Positions 1 to 9,311 are shown, counted from the stretch's first letter. The stretch is DNA of 64,000 nucleotides from Streptomyces sp. NRRL S-244 (GCF_000717915.1 NZ_JOCX01000010.1:124001-188000), one strand, 5' to 3'. Notes: a model not told the origin generated them from the sequence alone. Made by a program: numbers and translations.

Positions 1-1202
1 GCCTCCTGGTTCTCGGCCAGTGCGGCGGCGCGCGCCTTGATGGCGTCGGCCTCGGCGAGGCCCTTCGCCTTCGCCGACGCCGCGACCGCGAGCCCCTTCG
101 CCTGGGTGGCAGCGGCCTCGGCCTCACCGGTCGCCCGGGTGGCCTTCGCGGCCGCCAGACCCCGGGCCTCGGTGGCCGCCGCGTCCGCGGTCGCCGCCGT
201 CGTGACGCGCGTGGCTTCGGCCGCGGCCGCCAGCTCGGTCTCCTTGGCCTTGGCCTGCGCCGCCGAGATGCGGGCGTCGCGCTCCGCCTCGGCGCGGGTG
301 CGGGTCTCGTACGCCGCCGCGTCCGCGGGCTTGCGTACGTCCGCCTGGAGCTGCTGCTCGCGCCGGTGGGCTTCGAGCTCGGCGACGCGGGTCTCCTGTA
401 CGACGACCTCCTGGCGGGCCGCGGCCTCCGAGAGCGGGCCCGCCTGGCGGGCGGTCGCGGCGGCCTTGTCGCGCTCGGCCTGGTAGCCGGCCTGGAGGAT
501 CTCGCTGTCGCGGGTGGCCTCCGCCATCCGCGCGAAGGCGGTCTGCTCGGCCTCGGTGGCCAAACGGTTCGCCTCGGCCTGCGCGATGCGCGCGTCCCGC
601 TGGACGGCGGCCGCGTGCGGCATCGCCAGGTTCTTGATGTAGCCCGTCGGGTCCTCGATCTCGTGGATCTGGAGCGAGTCGACGATCAGGCCGAGCTTCT
701 CCATCTCCGTACCGCAGGCCGCCCGGGTCTGCCCCGTCAGCTTCTCCCGGTCGCGGATCATGTCCTCGACCGTCAACCCGCCCACGATGGACCGCAGATG
801 GCCGGCGAAGACGATGTGCACCCGCTCGGGCATCATCTTCTGCTGGTCCAGGAAGCGGCGCGCCGCGTTCGCGATGGACACGAGGTCGTCGCCGATCTTG
901 AAGATCACGACGCCCTTGACCCGCAGCGGGATGCCCTGGTGGGTCACGCAGTCCACGTTCAGCTGGGTCTCGTTGAGGTCCAGCGAGAGCTTGCGCACCG
1001 CCTGCACACCGGGGACCACGAGGGTTCCGCGCCCGGTGACGATCCGGAACCCCATGCCCTCGCCGATGCCCTCGGTGCGGTGCGTGGAGCCGGAGATGAC
1101 GAGTGCCTCGTTCGGTTCGGCCACTCGCCACATGAGCTTGAACAGGCCGATCAAGGCCAGGATTGCGGCGAGAACGATTCCCGCCACGACGCCGATAGCC
1201 AT
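1..1202 (-). CDS. Flotillin-like SPFH/Band 7 protein (C-terminus outside window)
   Basis: Membrane scaffold protein of the flotillin family, which organises ordered membrane domains. About 400 residues are visible. One N-terminal membrane segment (residues 2-22) is followed by an SPFH/Band 7 domain (about 25-190, containing the stretch ending GLIVDSLQIHEIEDP) and then a long Ala/Glu/Arg-rich coiled coil typical of flotillins, which runs off the left edge. The ATG at 1202 has an AAGGGGG ribosome site just upstream. The gene follows the NfeD-like ORF at 1341-1559 on the same strand, a classic SPFH/NfeD pairing. The family is certain; the client process is unknown. Confidence 0.88.
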   Translation of the reverse strand, partial: MAIGVVAGIVLAAILALIGLFKLMWRVAEPNEALVISGSTHRTEGIGEGMGFRIVTGRGTLVVPGVQAVRKLSLDLNETQLNVDCVTHQGIPLRVKGVVIFKIGDDLVSIANAARRFLDQQKMMPERVHIVFAGHLRSIVGGLTVEDMIRDREKLTGQTRAACGTEMEKLGLIVDSLQIHEIEDPTGYIKNLAMPHAAAVQRDARIAQAEANRLATEAEQTAFARMAEATRDSEILQAGYQAERDKAAATARQAGPLSEAAARQEVVVQETRVAELEAHRREQQLQADVRKPADAAAYETRTRAEAERDARISAAQAKAKETELAAAAEATRVTTAATADAAATEARGLAAAKATRATGEAEAAATQAKGLAVAASAKAKGLAEADAIKARAAALAENQE

Positions 1203-1340
1203 CGGCAACGCCCCCTTATCGCAGTGCCGTTCGACACTGACGAGGGCGAGTGTGCTCCTGCGGCGGGCCGTTAAGAAGACGCTGGCGCTTTCTTGTCGCC
1301 ATCTTGATACGAACCACATCCGCCCAGGTGGCACCGGGGC

Positions 1341-1559
1341 TCAGTTGTCGTACGCCGCCATCACGTACACCGTGCGCGGCGGCAGGTACTCGACGACGGT
1401 CACGACCGTTCCGACCGGCAGCCGGCCCGTCCCGTGCGCCGGATGGGCGAGGAAGTGCTCCGCGCCGCCCCGGATGCGGACGATCACCTCGCCCACGAGC
1501 CCGGGGCCCACCGTCCCGGTCACCCGGCCGTCCAGCCCCACCATGCCGTCTTCCCCCAT
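1341..1559 (-). CDS. NfeD-like small OB-fold protein
   Basis: A 72-residue protein with no membrane segment. Its Gly/Val-rich beta pattern, including GLDGRVTGTVGPGLVGEVIV and an end reading VVTVVEYLPPRTVYV, resembles the soluble C-terminal OB-fold of NfeD proteins, which partner SPFH/flotillin proteins. It sits upstream of and co-directional with the flotillin-like gene, 138 bases away. The ATG at 1559 is chosen because the protein-like sequence begins exactly there; the open frame continues upstream but only as a shadow of the neighbouring gene. NfeD similarity is inferred from pattern and context. Confidence 0.7.
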   Translation of the reverse strand: MGEDGMVGLDGRVTGTVGPGLVGEVIVRIRGGAEHFLAHPAHGTGRLPVGTVVTVVEYLPPRTVYVMAAYDN

Positions 1560-1603
1560 GCGCCGAGGGTACGCCGCCGGGGGACGGCCGTCGCTCCGTA
1601 CGA

Positions 1604-2512
1604 CTACGAGTGCCCGAGGTCCGCGGCCGGGAGGTCCGTCGAGGGGACCGAGCCCGTGTCGGGGGCCGGGCGCAGCGGGAACTCGTCCGTGGCCATCGAG
1701 TCGAGCACCGGCGGCGCCGGGCGCAGCGGCTTCGGCATGACCGCGGCCTCCGAGTGGCCGCCGCAGCCGTACGAGAGCGAGACGAGGTGCCCGTCGGCCG
1801 GGCCGAACTCGTTGGCGCAGACCCCGAAGGCCTGGCCCAGCGAGCCGCCGATGGCGACGAGGAACCCGCAGGAGACGCAGGAGGCGGGCGCGGCCTGCGC
1901 CATCGGGGTCTTGGCGCCGAAGGACTCGTCCCAGCGGTCGGCGGCGCTGTGCAGCCCGTACCGGGACAGGACCCGGGCGCGCCGCATGCCGAGCTCCTCG
2001 GCGACGGAGGTGATGGAGCCCCGTACGGGGACCACGGCGCGGTCGGTGACGTCGGCGTCCTCGGCCTCGACCAGTTCGGCCATTTCGGTGGAGACGACCG
2101 AGTTCGGCGGCGGCGCGTCCTCGCCCGACCAGCCCGGCTCCAGCCGCAGGTCCTCGGCGTCGGTGGGCAGCAGGTCGCCGGGGCCCATGTCGCCCGGGCG
2201 CAGCCGCTCGCTCCACGGCACCCACTCGGGGGCGAGGAGGGCGTCGTCGCCGGGAAGCAGCACCGTTTCGTCGAGGGTGACGTTCTTGGCGCGGGAGGCG
2301 CGCGTGACGGTGACGGCCCAGCGCCAGCCCCGGTAGCCGGGGTCCTTGCACTCGAAGAAGTGCGTGACGACCCGGCCGCCCTCCGCCACGGCGGAGACGT
2401 GCTCGCCCACCACGGAGGGAGCGGCGGCTTCCTCGGCCGCCGTGCGGGCGAGGTCTACCGCCTCGGCGCACAGGCGGTCGGGGGTACGGCTTCGCGTCGT
2501 CGCAGCACTCAC
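1604..2512 (-). CDS. DUF3027 domain protein
   Basis: A 302-residue cytoplasmic protein of the actinobacterial DUF3027 family; function unknown. Recognisable stretches are HFFECKDPGYRGWRWAVTV near residues 52-70 and a C-terminal Cys/Gly-rich part (ASCVSCGFLVAIGGSLGQAF, then SYGCGGHSEA). The conserved cysteines and histidine in that C-terminal half could bind metal, but this is a guess. It uses a GTG start at 2512. It lies divergent from the MFS gene, near mqnB, mqnD and a cold-shock gene. Confidence 0.8.
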   Translation of the reverse strand: MSAATTRSRTPDRLCAEAVDLARTAAEEAAAPSVVGEHVSAVAEGGRVVTHFFECKDPGYRGWRWAVTVTRASRAKNVTLDETVLLPGDDALLAPEWVPWSERLRPGDMGPGDLLPTDAEDLRLEPGWSGEDAPPPNSVVSTEMAELVEAEDADVTDRAVVPVRGSITSVAEELGMRRARVLSRYGLHSAADRWDESFGAKTPMAQAAPASCVSCGFLVAIGGSLGQAFGVCANEFGPADGHLVSLSYGCGGHSEAAVMPKPLRPAPPVLDSMATDEFPLRPAPDTGSVPSTDLPAADLGHS

Positions 2513-2903
2513 AGGTCTCGTTCTCTCCTACGCCGTCTCACGAGTGCGCCGTCCGTACTGTCGTCCTGAACGACCCGTCGGTCCTGTCCGTACGTGGCGC
2601 GGGCGGAGCGGACCAGAGGGCCGCGTCGACGTCCGCACCCGATCGGCCTCGGGCGCACCTACCTGCCATCCATTCTGCGGGATAGCGAAGAGGCGCGCGG
2701 CCGAGAGCAACCGCCGGTGGCGCGCTACGCACGCTACCTCCTCCGACGCCTTGGGCCCACATGCAAGGTCCGATTCGCGGACGAGACCGTGTGCCGACAT
2801 CGCCCCTACGACCTCCCGACGCCGGCCCGACGCCGGCCCGACGGCGATCCGTCGGGCGCCCGTAACGCGCCGGGACGGGACCGGCAGGGGCGCGTGGGGC
2901 ACT
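2513..2903. other. 391-base intergenic region between divergent genes
   Basis: No convincing ORF, RNA gene or dyad seen. It contains a short tandem repeat of the 11-mer cccgacgccgg (about 2.7 copies, 2815-2844). It should hold the promoters of the DUF3027 gene and of the MFS gene. Confidence 0.5.
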
Positions 2904-4277
2904 ATGGCGGGTGTGGCACCCGTACGGTCGTCCCGCGACGGCTCGGGACCGGCCAGGCGGGCCGGCCGGGCCGTCGGGCGTGCCCTGCAGCGCCCCTTCA
3001 CCGGTACGGCGCGCGGGATCCGGCGGGCCACGCACGCGCACGGGGCGGGTGAATCGGGTCTCGGCAAGCTGATCGAGCTGCACGCCATCAACGGCGCCGG
3101 CGATGTGATGATCACCGTGGCGCTGGCCTCGACGGTGTTCTTCTCGGTACCCACGGACGAGGCACGCGGCCGTGTCGCCCTGTACCTGGCGATCACCATG
3201 GCCCCCTTCACCGTCCTGGCCCCGGTGATCGGCCCGGCGCTGGACCGGCTGCCACACGGCCGGCGGGCCGCGATGGCCTGCGCGATGCTCGCGCGGGCGC
3301 TGCTCGCGGTGATGATGTCGGGCGCGGTGGCCACGGGCGGGCTGGAGCTCTATCCGGCGGCGCTGGGCGTACTGGTCGCGTCCAAGGCGTACGGGGTGGT
3401 CCGCAGCGCGGTGGTGCCGCGGCTGCTCCCGCCGAATTTCTCACTCGTCAAGGCGAACTCCCGGGTCACCCTGGCGGGCCTGCTCGCCACCGGCGCGGCG
3501 GCGCCCGTCGCGGCGGGGCTGCACGCCATCGGCCCGCCGTGGCCGCTGTACGGGGCCTGCGCCATCTTCGTCTGGGGCACGTTCGCGGCGTTCTCGCTGC
3601 CGCACAAGGTGGACGAGGCCAAGGGCGAGCGGCGGGCCCGGCTGTCCACGCACGAACCGCACTCGCGCAAGCCGGGCCTGCGCACGGTGAGCCCGTCGGT
3701 GCTGTGCGGCCTGCTGGCGAACGCCTCGATGCGCGCGCTGTCCGGGTTCCTGATCTTCTTCCTGGCGTTCCTGCTGCGCGAGCACCCGCTCGCCGGACAG
3801 AGCGCGGCGGTCTCGCTGGGCATCGTGGGCGTCTCGGCGGGCCTCGGGAACGCCTGCGGGACGGCGGCGGGGGCGTGGCTGCGGGCGCGGGCCCCGGAGA
3901 CGATCATCGCGTCGGTGCTGTCGGTGACCCTGGGGGTCGCGATCATGGCGGCGGTGTTCTTCAGCGGGCTGTTCATGGCCGTGCTGGGGGCCACCGCGGG
4001 CTTCTGCCAGGCGCTGGCCAAGCTGTCGCTGGACGCGATGATCCAGCGGGACGTGCCCGAGGCCGTACGGACGTCCGCGTTCGCCCGTTCGGAGACGCTG
4101 CTCCAGATGGCGTGGGTGCTGGGCGGCGCGATCGGCATCGTGCTGCCGCTGAACGGGGTCCTGGGCATGGCCGTGGCCGCGGCGATCGTCGCGGCGGGCA
4201 CCGTGATGGCCCTGCGCGGCCGCCTCTCCGCCCCCCGCCACCACCAGTCCGGCTCCCCCCGCCCCCGAGTGGCGTAG
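2904..4277 (+). CDS. MFS transporter
   Basis: A 457-residue integral membrane protein of the major facilitator superfamily. A basic N-terminal tail of about 45 residues precedes the hydrophobic segments; the loop GPALDRLPHGRRAAM after the second segment is the MFS motif A position. The ATG at 2904 starts the protein-like sequence; the open frame extends far upstream but reads as low-quality Arg/Pro sequence. Substrate is not evident. Three tandem copies of a 12-mer follow the stop codon. Confidence 0.82.
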   Translation: MAGVAPVRSSRDGSGPARRAGRAVGRALQRPFTGTARGIRRATHAHGAGESGLGKLIELHAINGAGDVMITVALASTVFFSVPTDEARGRVALYLAITMAPFTVLAPVIGPALDRLPHGRRAAMACAMLARALLAVMMSGAVATGGLELYPAALGVLVASKAYGVVRSAVVPRLLPPNFSLVKANSRVTLAGLLATGAAAPVAAGLHAIGPPWPLYGACAIFVWGTFAAFSLPHKVDEAKGERRARLSTHEPHSRKPGLRTVSPSVLCGLLANASMRALSGFLIFFLAFLLREHPLAGQSAAVSLGIVGVSAGLGNACGTAAGAWLRARAPETIIASVLSVTLGVAIMAAVFFSGLFMAVLGATAGFCQALAKLSLDAMIQRDVPEAVRTSAFARSETLLQMAWVLGGAIGIVLPLNGVLGMAVAAAIVAAGTVMALRGRLSAPRHHQSGSPRPRVA

Positions 4278-4280
4278 GGC

Positions 4281-4316
4281 GTGTCCGGCGGGGTGTCCGG
4301 CGGCGTGTCCGGCGGG
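4281..4316. repeat. Three tandem 12-base repeats after the MFS gene
   Basis: The unit gtgtccggcgg(g/c) occurs three times head to tail directly after the stop codon of the MFS gene. No coding role is apparent. Confidence 0.9.
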
Positions 4317-4434
4317 GTTTCTTGTGGATCATGCCGGGCAAACCGGCCGGGCCGGGGCGTGCCGCGCGCCGCGCGGCAGGCCACGGACACCCCCGTGCGG
4401 CGGCGGAGCGGGGTGGCCCGATAGCCTTCGGCTC

Positions 4435-4920
4435 ATGACCGCACCGCTTTTCTCGGGTAGGGGCCGCCGCAGCGTCGCGGCCCTCGGAGCCGTGTCCGCC
4501 GGCCTCCTCCTTCTCTCCGCCTGCGACAAGCCGACGCCGCTGGCCACCGTGACGGTCGGCACGTCGTCGGTGTCCACCGAGGCCGTCTGCTCCGACGCCA
4601 AGGAGCTCTCCATGGACAAGGTCCAGGAGTGCCTCACCGATATGAAGGACGCCAAGACCATCGACTACGGCCGCGGGGACACCCTGCGTCTGGGCGTCGA
4701 GCCGGATGTCGTCGAGGACGGCAAGCGGTGGCAGGCGGTCCTGGACGGCCAGCCGATCACCGAGCCCTCCTCCAACACCTACCGCAGCTTCCCGGGCGCC
4801 GACCTCTTCGCCACCGGCGGCCAGGGCGAGGCCCCGTCCTCCAAGAAGCTGAACATCGTCCAGGTCGGCGAGGACGGCAAGCCGCTCGCCGTCTGGGCCT
4901 ACAACGTCAAGCTCAAGTAG
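4435..4920 (+). CDS. DUF2771 lipoprotein
   Basis: A 161-residue secreted lipoprotein. The signal peptide carries a lipobox LSAC with the acylated cysteine at residue 30, followed by a mature domain of the DUF2771 family, found in actinobacteria. It probably faces outward on the membrane; function unknown. It is followed 13 bases later by mqnB on the same strand and may be co-transcribed with the menaquinone genes, though no biochemical link is known to me. The ATG at 4435 is the only start giving an intact signal peptide. Confidence 0.82.
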   Translation: MTAPLFSGRGRRSVAALGAVSAGLLLLSACDKPTPLATVTVGTSSVSTEAVCSDAKELSMDKVQECLTDMKDAKTIDYGRGDTLRLGVEPDVVEDGKRWQAVLDGQPITEPSSNTYRSFPGADLFATGGQGEAPSSKKLNIVQVGEDGKPLAVWAYNVKLK

Positions 4921-4933
4921 CCACGTACCGACG

Positions 4934-5668
4934 GTGCGCGCGCTCATCGTGACCGCGGTGGCGGCGGAGGCAGACTCCGTCGTCAGTGGCCTGACCGGGT
5001 CCCCCCCTCATCCGGACCCGGTGACGCCGGAGCCGCGCGCCCTTCCCGGCGGATACCTCCTCTCCCGGCGCGATCTGCCCGGCCTCGCCGCCGACGTCCT
5101 CGTCGGCGGGGTGGGGCCGGCCGCCGCCGCGGCCGCCACGGCCACCGCGCTCGCGCTGGCCGAGTACTCCCTCGTCGTATCCGCCGGGATCGGCGGCGGG
5201 TTCGCGCCCGCCGCCCCGGTCGGCTCCCTCGTGGTCGCCGACGCCGTCGTCGCCGCCGACCTCGGGGCCGAGACCCCCGACGGCTTCCTCGACGTACAGC
5301 AGCTCGGCTTCGGGCACAGCGTCCACCTGCCGCCCGCCGAGCTCGCCGCCCGCGCCGCCGAGGCCACCGGGGCGCTGCTCGCCCCCGTGCTGACCGTCTC
5401 CACCGTCACCGGCACCGCCGAGGGCGCGGCCCGGCTCGCCGCCCGGCATCCGCTCGCCGGGGCCGAGGCCATGGAGGGCTTCGGAGTCGCCGAGGCGGCC
5501 GCCGCCCACGGGCTGCCCGTACTGGAGATCCGCGCCGTGTCCAACGCCGTCGGCCCCCGCGACCGCGACGCCTGGCGGATCGGGGACGCGCTGGCCGCGC
5601 TCACCGCCGGATTCCGCGCCCTGGGGCCCGTACTCGTCACCTGGGGAGAACGCCATGAGCACCGCTGA
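4934..5668 (+). CDS. mqnB: Futalosine hydrolase MqnB
   Basis: Hydrolyses futalosine to dehypoxanthinyl futalosine and hypoxanthine, the second step of the chorismate-futalosine menaquinone route used by Streptomyces. The 244-residue protein has a purine nucleoside phosphorylase/MTAN fold: LIVTAVAAEAD at the N-terminus, the Gly-rich strand VVSAGIGGGFAP, and AMEGFGVAEAA, which carries the ribose-binding Met-Glu pair. It starts with GTG at 4934 and overlaps mqnD by 14 bases, so the two are co-transcribed and probably translationally coupled. Confidence 0.92.
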   Translation: MRALIVTAVAAEADSVVSGLTGSPPHPDPVTPEPRALPGGYLLSRRDLPGLAADVLVGGVGPAAAAAATATALALAEYSLVVSAGIGGGFAPAAPVGSLVVADAVVAADLGAETPDGFLDVQQLGFGHSVHLPPAELAARAAEATGALLAPVLTVSTVTGTAEGAARLAARHPLAGAEAMEGFGVAEAAAAHGLPVLEIRAVSNAVGPRDRDAWRIGDALAALTAGFRALGPVLVTWGERHEHR

Positions 5669-6530
5669 CCGGCCCGCCGGACGACCCGCCGGACCGCTCG
5701 CCATCGCCTATTCGCCCTGCCCGAACGACACGTTCGTCTTCGACGCCTGGGCCCACGGCCGGGTCCCGGGCGCGCCCGGCCTCGACGTCACCTTCGCCGA
5801 CATCGACATCACCAACGGCATGGCCGAGCGCGGCGAGCTGGACGTGCTGAAGGTGTCGTACGCCGTGCTGCCGTGGGTGCTGGAGGAGTACGCCCTGCTG
5901 CCGTGCGGCGGGGCGCTCGGGCGTGGTTGCGGACCGCTCGTCCTGACGCGCGAGGCGGGGGTGGACCTGGCCGGCAAGACCGTCGCCGTGCCCAGCGAAC
6001 GCTCCACCGCCTACCTGCTGTTCCGGCTGTGGGCCGCGGACGTGCTGCCCGAGGGCGTCGGCAAGGTGGTCGTGCTGCCGTTCCACGAGATCATGCCGGC
6101 CGTCCGCGACGGCCGGGTCGACGCCGGACTGGTCATCCACGAGGCCCGGTTCACGTACCAGGACTACGGGCTGCACTGCCTGGCCGACATGGGCGAGCAC
6201 TGGGAGTCCACGACCGGCCTGCCGATCCCGCTCGGCGCGATCATCGCGAAGCGCTCGCTGGGCGCCGAGACGTTGCACGCGCTGGCCGAGTCGGCCCGTA
6301 CGTCGGTCCGGATGGCATGGGACGACCCGGAGGCTTCCCGCCCGTACGTCCGCGCCCACGCGCAGGAGCTGGACCCGGCCGTCGCCGACCAGCACATCGG
6401 GCTGTACGTCAACGAGTTCACCGCCGACCTGGGCGATTCCGGTTACGCGGCGGTGCGCGGGCTGTTGACGCGGGCCGCGGCGGAGGGTCTGGTACCGGCC
6501 ATCGCGCCGGGGGCGCTGGACTTCCCGTAG
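5655..6530 (+). CDS. mqnD: 1,4-dihydroxy-6-naphthoate synthase MqnD
   Basis: Converts cyclic dehypoxanthinyl futalosine to 1,4-dihydroxy-6-naphthoate in the futalosine menaquinone pathway. The 291-residue protein belongs to the MqnA/MqnD family with a periplasmic-binding-protein fold. The family signature AYSPCPNDTFVFDAWAHG is at residues 17-34, and the conserved histidine region VVLPFHEIMPAVRDGRVDAG is clear. The ATG at 5655 follows a GGGAGAA ribosome site lying inside the end of mqnB. A strong hairpin at 6570-6610 ends the operon. Confidence 0.94.
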   Translation: MSTADRPAGRPAGPLAIAYSPCPNDTFVFDAWAHGRVPGAPGLDVTFADIDITNGMAERGELDVLKVSYAVLPWVLEEYALLPCGGALGRGCGPLVLTREAGVDLAGKTVAVPSERSTAYLLFRLWAADVLPEGVGKVVVLPFHEIMPAVRDGRVDAGLVIHEARFTYQDYGLHCLADMGEHWESTTGLPIPLGAIIAKRSLGAETLHALAESARTSVRMAWDDPEASRPYVRAHAQELDPAVADQHIGLYVNEFTADLGDSGYAAVRGLLTRAAAEGLVPAIAPGALDFP

Positions 6531-6569
6531 GCCGTTTCAGGCCGCTTCCCGGCCGTTTTCACGTACCTG

Positions 6570-6610
6570 CGACGGTGCCCCGGCCCTCTCGGAGGGCCGG
6601 GGCACCGTCG
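6570..6610. terminator. Bidirectional hairpin between mqnD and the cold-shock gene
   Basis: A perfect inverted repeat: two 19-base arms (cgacggtgccccggccctc and its complement) around a 3-base loop. It lies between convergent genes and probably terminates both. There is no U-tract, as is common in Streptomyces. Confidence 0.88.
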
Positions 6611-6632
6611 TGCGTACGGGCTCGGTACGGGC

Positions 6633-7016
6633 TCAGACGTCGAGCTGGTCGGCCACCGCGCGCAGCAGGCCGGCGATCTTCGTGCCGTGCACCTTGTCGG
6701 GGTAGCGGCCGCGCTCCAGCATCGGAGTGATGTTCTCCAGCAGGGTCGTGAGGTCCTGCACGATCGAGGCGAGCTCGTCGGGCTTGCGGCGCTGAGCGGC
6801 CGCGACCGAGGGCGCCGGGTCCAGCACCGTCACGGAAAGCGCCTGGTCACCGCGCTGTCCGGCGACTACGCCGAACTCGACGCGCTGGCCGGGCTTGAGG
6901 GCGTCGACCCCGGCCGGGAGCACCGACGAGTGGACGAAGACGTCTCCGCCGTCGTCGCGGGAGAGAAAGCCGAAGCCCTTCTCACTGTTGAACCACTTGA
7001 CCTTGCCGGTAGGCAC
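6633..7016 (-). CDS. Cold-shock domain protein with C-terminal extension
   Basis: A single-stranded nucleic-acid binding protein, 127 residues. The cold-shock domain covers residues 1-66, with RNP1 (KGFGFLSR) and RNP2 (VFVHSS) intact. A further 60-residue helical extension (ELASIVQDLTTLLENI and on) makes it about twice the size of ordinary CspA. The GTG at 7016, preceded by GAGGA, gives the canonical beginning VPTGKVKWFN; the longer in-frame start at 7076 would add a non-homologous tail. The mRNA ends at the hairpin at 6570-6610. Confidence 0.88.
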   Translation of the reverse strand: MPTGKVKWFNSEKGFGFLSRDDGGDVFVHSSVLPAGVDALKPGQRVEFGVVAGQRGDQALSVTVLDPAPSVAAAQRRKPDELASIVQDLTTLLENITPMLERGRYPDKVHGTKIAGLLRAVADQLDV

Positions 7017-7217
7017 GTCCGTCCTCTGTCCTTGTGCTCGTCGGGGTCCGGCACTCCGCGCGGCGGGTCCGGACAACAGCGCAGCGGGTCATGGTGACCC
7101 GCCGTATCCAGGCTAGTGGGCGTTTCACAGGAGACAAGACGTTCCCCGGTCCTTCGCCGGCTCTTCGCACTTCGGCTGCGCTGTCGGCTGCTTCGGCCAG
7201 GGAACTACCCTGGTGAG

Positions 7218-7469
7218 GTGACTGTTACTCCTCATTCCGACGAAGCGCGGCCGGGCGACGGCCTGGTGCGCGCCGGTGGCATCGTGTTCATCGTGGGCGC
7301 CGTGGCGACCCTCGCGACGATGGCCCCGCTGTTCCTGGACGTCGACCCGTTCCCGTCGTACGCGTGGGCCGTGTGCATGCTGATGGGCGTCGGCTTCCTG
7401 ATCTCCGCCGCGGGCGTGCTGCGCTCGGCGGCTGCCCAGCGCCGGGCCGCCCGGGCGTCCCAGGCCTGA
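7218..7469 (+). CDS. Small two-helix membrane protein
   Basis: An 83-residue protein of unknown function. Two hydrophobic segments (about residues 17-37 and 47-67) suggest a hairpin in the membrane with a short basic C-terminal tail. The GTG at 7218 is preceded six bases upstream by TACCCT (7206-7211), the right distance for a -10 hexamer of a leaderless transcript, a common arrangement in Streptomyces. Conserved-looking composition supports a real gene. Confidence 0.7.
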   Translation: MTVTPHSDEARPGDGLVRAGGIVFIVGAVATLATMAPLFLDVDPFPSYAWAVCMLMGVGFLISAAGVLRSAAAQRRAARASQA

Positions 7470-7509
7470 CGCCCCCTCGGGCCGGACCTCGGGGGTCGGA
7501 CCCGCGGGC

Positions 7510-8181
7510 TCAGACCGCCTGCGTGCGGACGTACTCCGCGAGCCACTGCGGCAGCGCGGTGAGGTCCGGCAGCACCACGTCGGCGCCCGCCTCCCGCAGT
7601 TCCGGCTCGGGGCACGGGCCGGTCGGCACCGCCACCGACAGCGCACCGGCCGTACGGGCCCCGCGTACGTCGCCCACGTGGTCGCCGACGTAGACCTGCG
7701 CCCCGTACTCGCGCAGCGCGCCCGCCTTGGCCTCGGCCCACAGCCAGCCGACGACCGCGTCCGGCTCGATGCCGAGGTGCGCGAGGTGCAGCCGGGCGTT
7801 GGGCTCGTGCTTGGCCGTGACGACGATCGCGCGGCCGCCGAGCGCCTGGACGGCCTCGATCGCCTCGCGGGCGCCGGGCATCGCGGGGGTCGGCTCGATG
7901 GCGTGTGCGGGGTAGATCTCCCGGTAGCGGTCGGCCATGGCGGGGATCTCCGCCTCCGGGAACCAGTACGCGAGCTCCTCGTCCAGCGGCGGACCGAGCC
8001 GCGTGACCGCCTCGTCGGCATCGATGAACGTACCCGTCTCGGCCGAAAGCGCCTGGTAGGCGGCCTTGATTCCGGGGCGCGAATCGATGAGGGTCATGTC
8101 GAGGTCGAAGCCGACCGTCAGCTGGGCGGACGCGGCGGGCACGGCGGGCACTGCGGGCACGGCGGGGGTCTCGGAGCTCAT
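7510..8181 (-). CDS. HAD-family phosphatase, phosphoglycolate phosphatase-like
   Basis: A 223-residue HAD hydrolase. Motif I FDLDMTLIDS places the nucleophile and acid-base aspartates at residues 26 and 28; motif II is VVTAKHE; motif III/IV is YVGDHVGDVRGA. The helical cap between motifs I and II fits the Gph/PGP subfamily, whose members act on small phosphate esters; the substrate cannot be read from sequence. The N-terminus carries a PAV repeat generated by 9-base direct repeats (about 8130-8170). It is divergent from the siderophore importer operon, with 80 bases between starts. Confidence 0.85.
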   Translation of the reverse strand: MSSETPAVPAVPAVPAASAQLTVGFDLDMTLIDSRPGIKAAYQALSAETGTFIDADEAVTRLGPPLDEELAYWFPEAEIPAMADRYREIYPAHAIEPTPAMPGAREAIEAVQALGGRAIVVTAKHEPNARLHLAHLGIEPDAVVGWLWAEAKAGALREYGAQVYVGDHVGDVRGARTAGALSVAVPTGPCPEPELREAGADVVLPDLTALPQWLAEYVRTQAV

Positions 8182-8221
8182 GCACCCATTGTGCCGAGCC
8201 GGGGCCGCCGGGCGGGAACAT

Positions 8222-8240
8222 AGACTTAGCCTCGCCTTAC
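8222..8240. promoter_or_regulatory. Candidate iron box (DmdR/IdeR-type)
   Basis: The sequence agacttagcctcgccttac contains TTAGCCT followed by a degenerate second half-site and aligns to the actinobacterial iron-box palindrome at roughly 12 of 19 positions. It lies 22 bases before the first siderophore permease start, exactly where repression by the iron-loaded DtxR-family regulator would be expected. Match and position are seen; the regulator is inferred. Confidence 0.5.
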
Positions 8241-8261
8241 CGGACAGTGAAATTTGGTGAC

Positions 8262-9311
8262 ATGTCAGCGCCCGCCCCCGTGGCCCCCGTCCCGCGCGTG
8301 GCCCCCGTCACACGTGCCCTGACGGTCCGTCGTACCGCGTGGACCGCGGCCGGGAGCGCCGCGCTGGTGTGCGCCGTGATCCTGAGCCTCTCCGTCGGCG
8401 CCCGCTCCATACCGCCCGGCGAGGTGTTCGACGCGCTCCTGCGGGGTGCGGGCGGGCCCGACGCCGACGTCGTCCGTACGCTGCGCGTCCCGCGCACCCT
8501 GATAGCCCTGATGGTCGGCGCGGCCCTAGCCCTCGCGGGCACCGCGCTCCAGGGCATCACCCGCAATCCGATAGCCGACCCCGGCATTCTCGGCATCAGC
8601 CAGGGCGCCGGGGTCGCCGTCGTCTGCGCCATCTCCTTCGCGGGGGTGCACACGCTGGGCGGGTACGTGTGGTTCGCCTTCGCCGGGGCGGCGGTCGCCG
8701 CGGTCGCGGTGTACGCGGTCGCCTCCGGCGGGCGCGGGGGCGCGACCCCCGTGAAGCTGGCGCTGGGCGGGGCCGCGATCAACGCGCTGCTGGTGTCGGT
8801 GACGATGGCGGTGCTGACGACGAAGGCGTCGACGCTGGACGAGTTCCGGTTCTGGCAGGTCGGTTCGCTGGCCGGCCGGGACTTCGAGGTGGTCCACCGG
8901 ATCTGGCCGTTCCTGCTGTTCGGCGCGGTCCTGGTGGTCTTCGTGGCGCGCGGCCTGGACGCGCTCGCGCTCGGCGAGGACGTGGCGACGGGGCTGGGCC
9001 AGAACGTGGCCGTCGTACGGGTCGTCGGCGGTCTCGGGGCCACCGTGCTGACCGGCGCCGGGGTCGCGGCGGCCGGGCCGATCGCGTTCATCGGGCTCGC
9101 GGTGCCGCACATCGCGCGGGCGGTGGTCGGCGGCGACCACCGCTGGGTGCTGCCGATGGCTGCGCTGATCGGGCCGGTGATGCTGCTGGTCGCCGATGTG
9201 ATCGGGCGGGTCGTGGTGCCGCCGGGCGAGGTGCCGGCCGGGGTGATGACGGCGCTGATCGGGGTGCCGTTCCTGGTCACGCTGGTGCGGCGCAAGGCGG
9301 TGGCCGCGTGA
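8262..9311 (+). CDS. FecCD-family iron-siderophore permease (first)
   Basis: Membrane subunit of a ferric-siderophore ABC importer, 349 residues. The family hallmarks are present: [40 protein letters not shown], and the coupling-helix region [20 protein letters not shown]. About nine to ten hydrophobic segments are visible. The ATG at 8262 follows a GGTGA stretch and an iron-box-like site. Its stop overlaps the GTG of the second permease by four bases. The two permeases form a heterodimer with the ATPase at 10369; no binding lipoprotein is encoded in the window, so it must lie elsewhere. Confidence 0.93.
   Translation: MSAPAPVAPVPRVAPVTRALTVRRTAWTAAGSAALVCAVILSLSVGARSIPPGEVFDALLRGAGGPDADVVRTLRVPRTLIALMVGAALALAGTALQGITRNPIADPGILGISQGAGVAVVCAISFAGVHTLGGYVWFAFAGAAVAAVAVYAVASGGRGGATPVKLALGGAAINALLVSVTMAVLTTKASTLDEFRFWQVGSLAGRDFEVVHRIWPFLLFGAVLVVFVARGLDALALGEDVATGLGQNVAVVRVVGGLGATVLTGAGVAAAGPIAFIGLAVPHIARAVVGGDHRWVLPMAALIGPVMLLVADVIGRVVVPPGEVPAGVMTALIGVPFLVTLVRRKAVAA

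Noticed and set aside
124..1131. Long minus-strand open frame over the flotillin gene
   Set aside because: Arg/Gly/Pro-rich shadow of the SPFH gene; no family pattern, while the other frame gives a clear SPFH protein.
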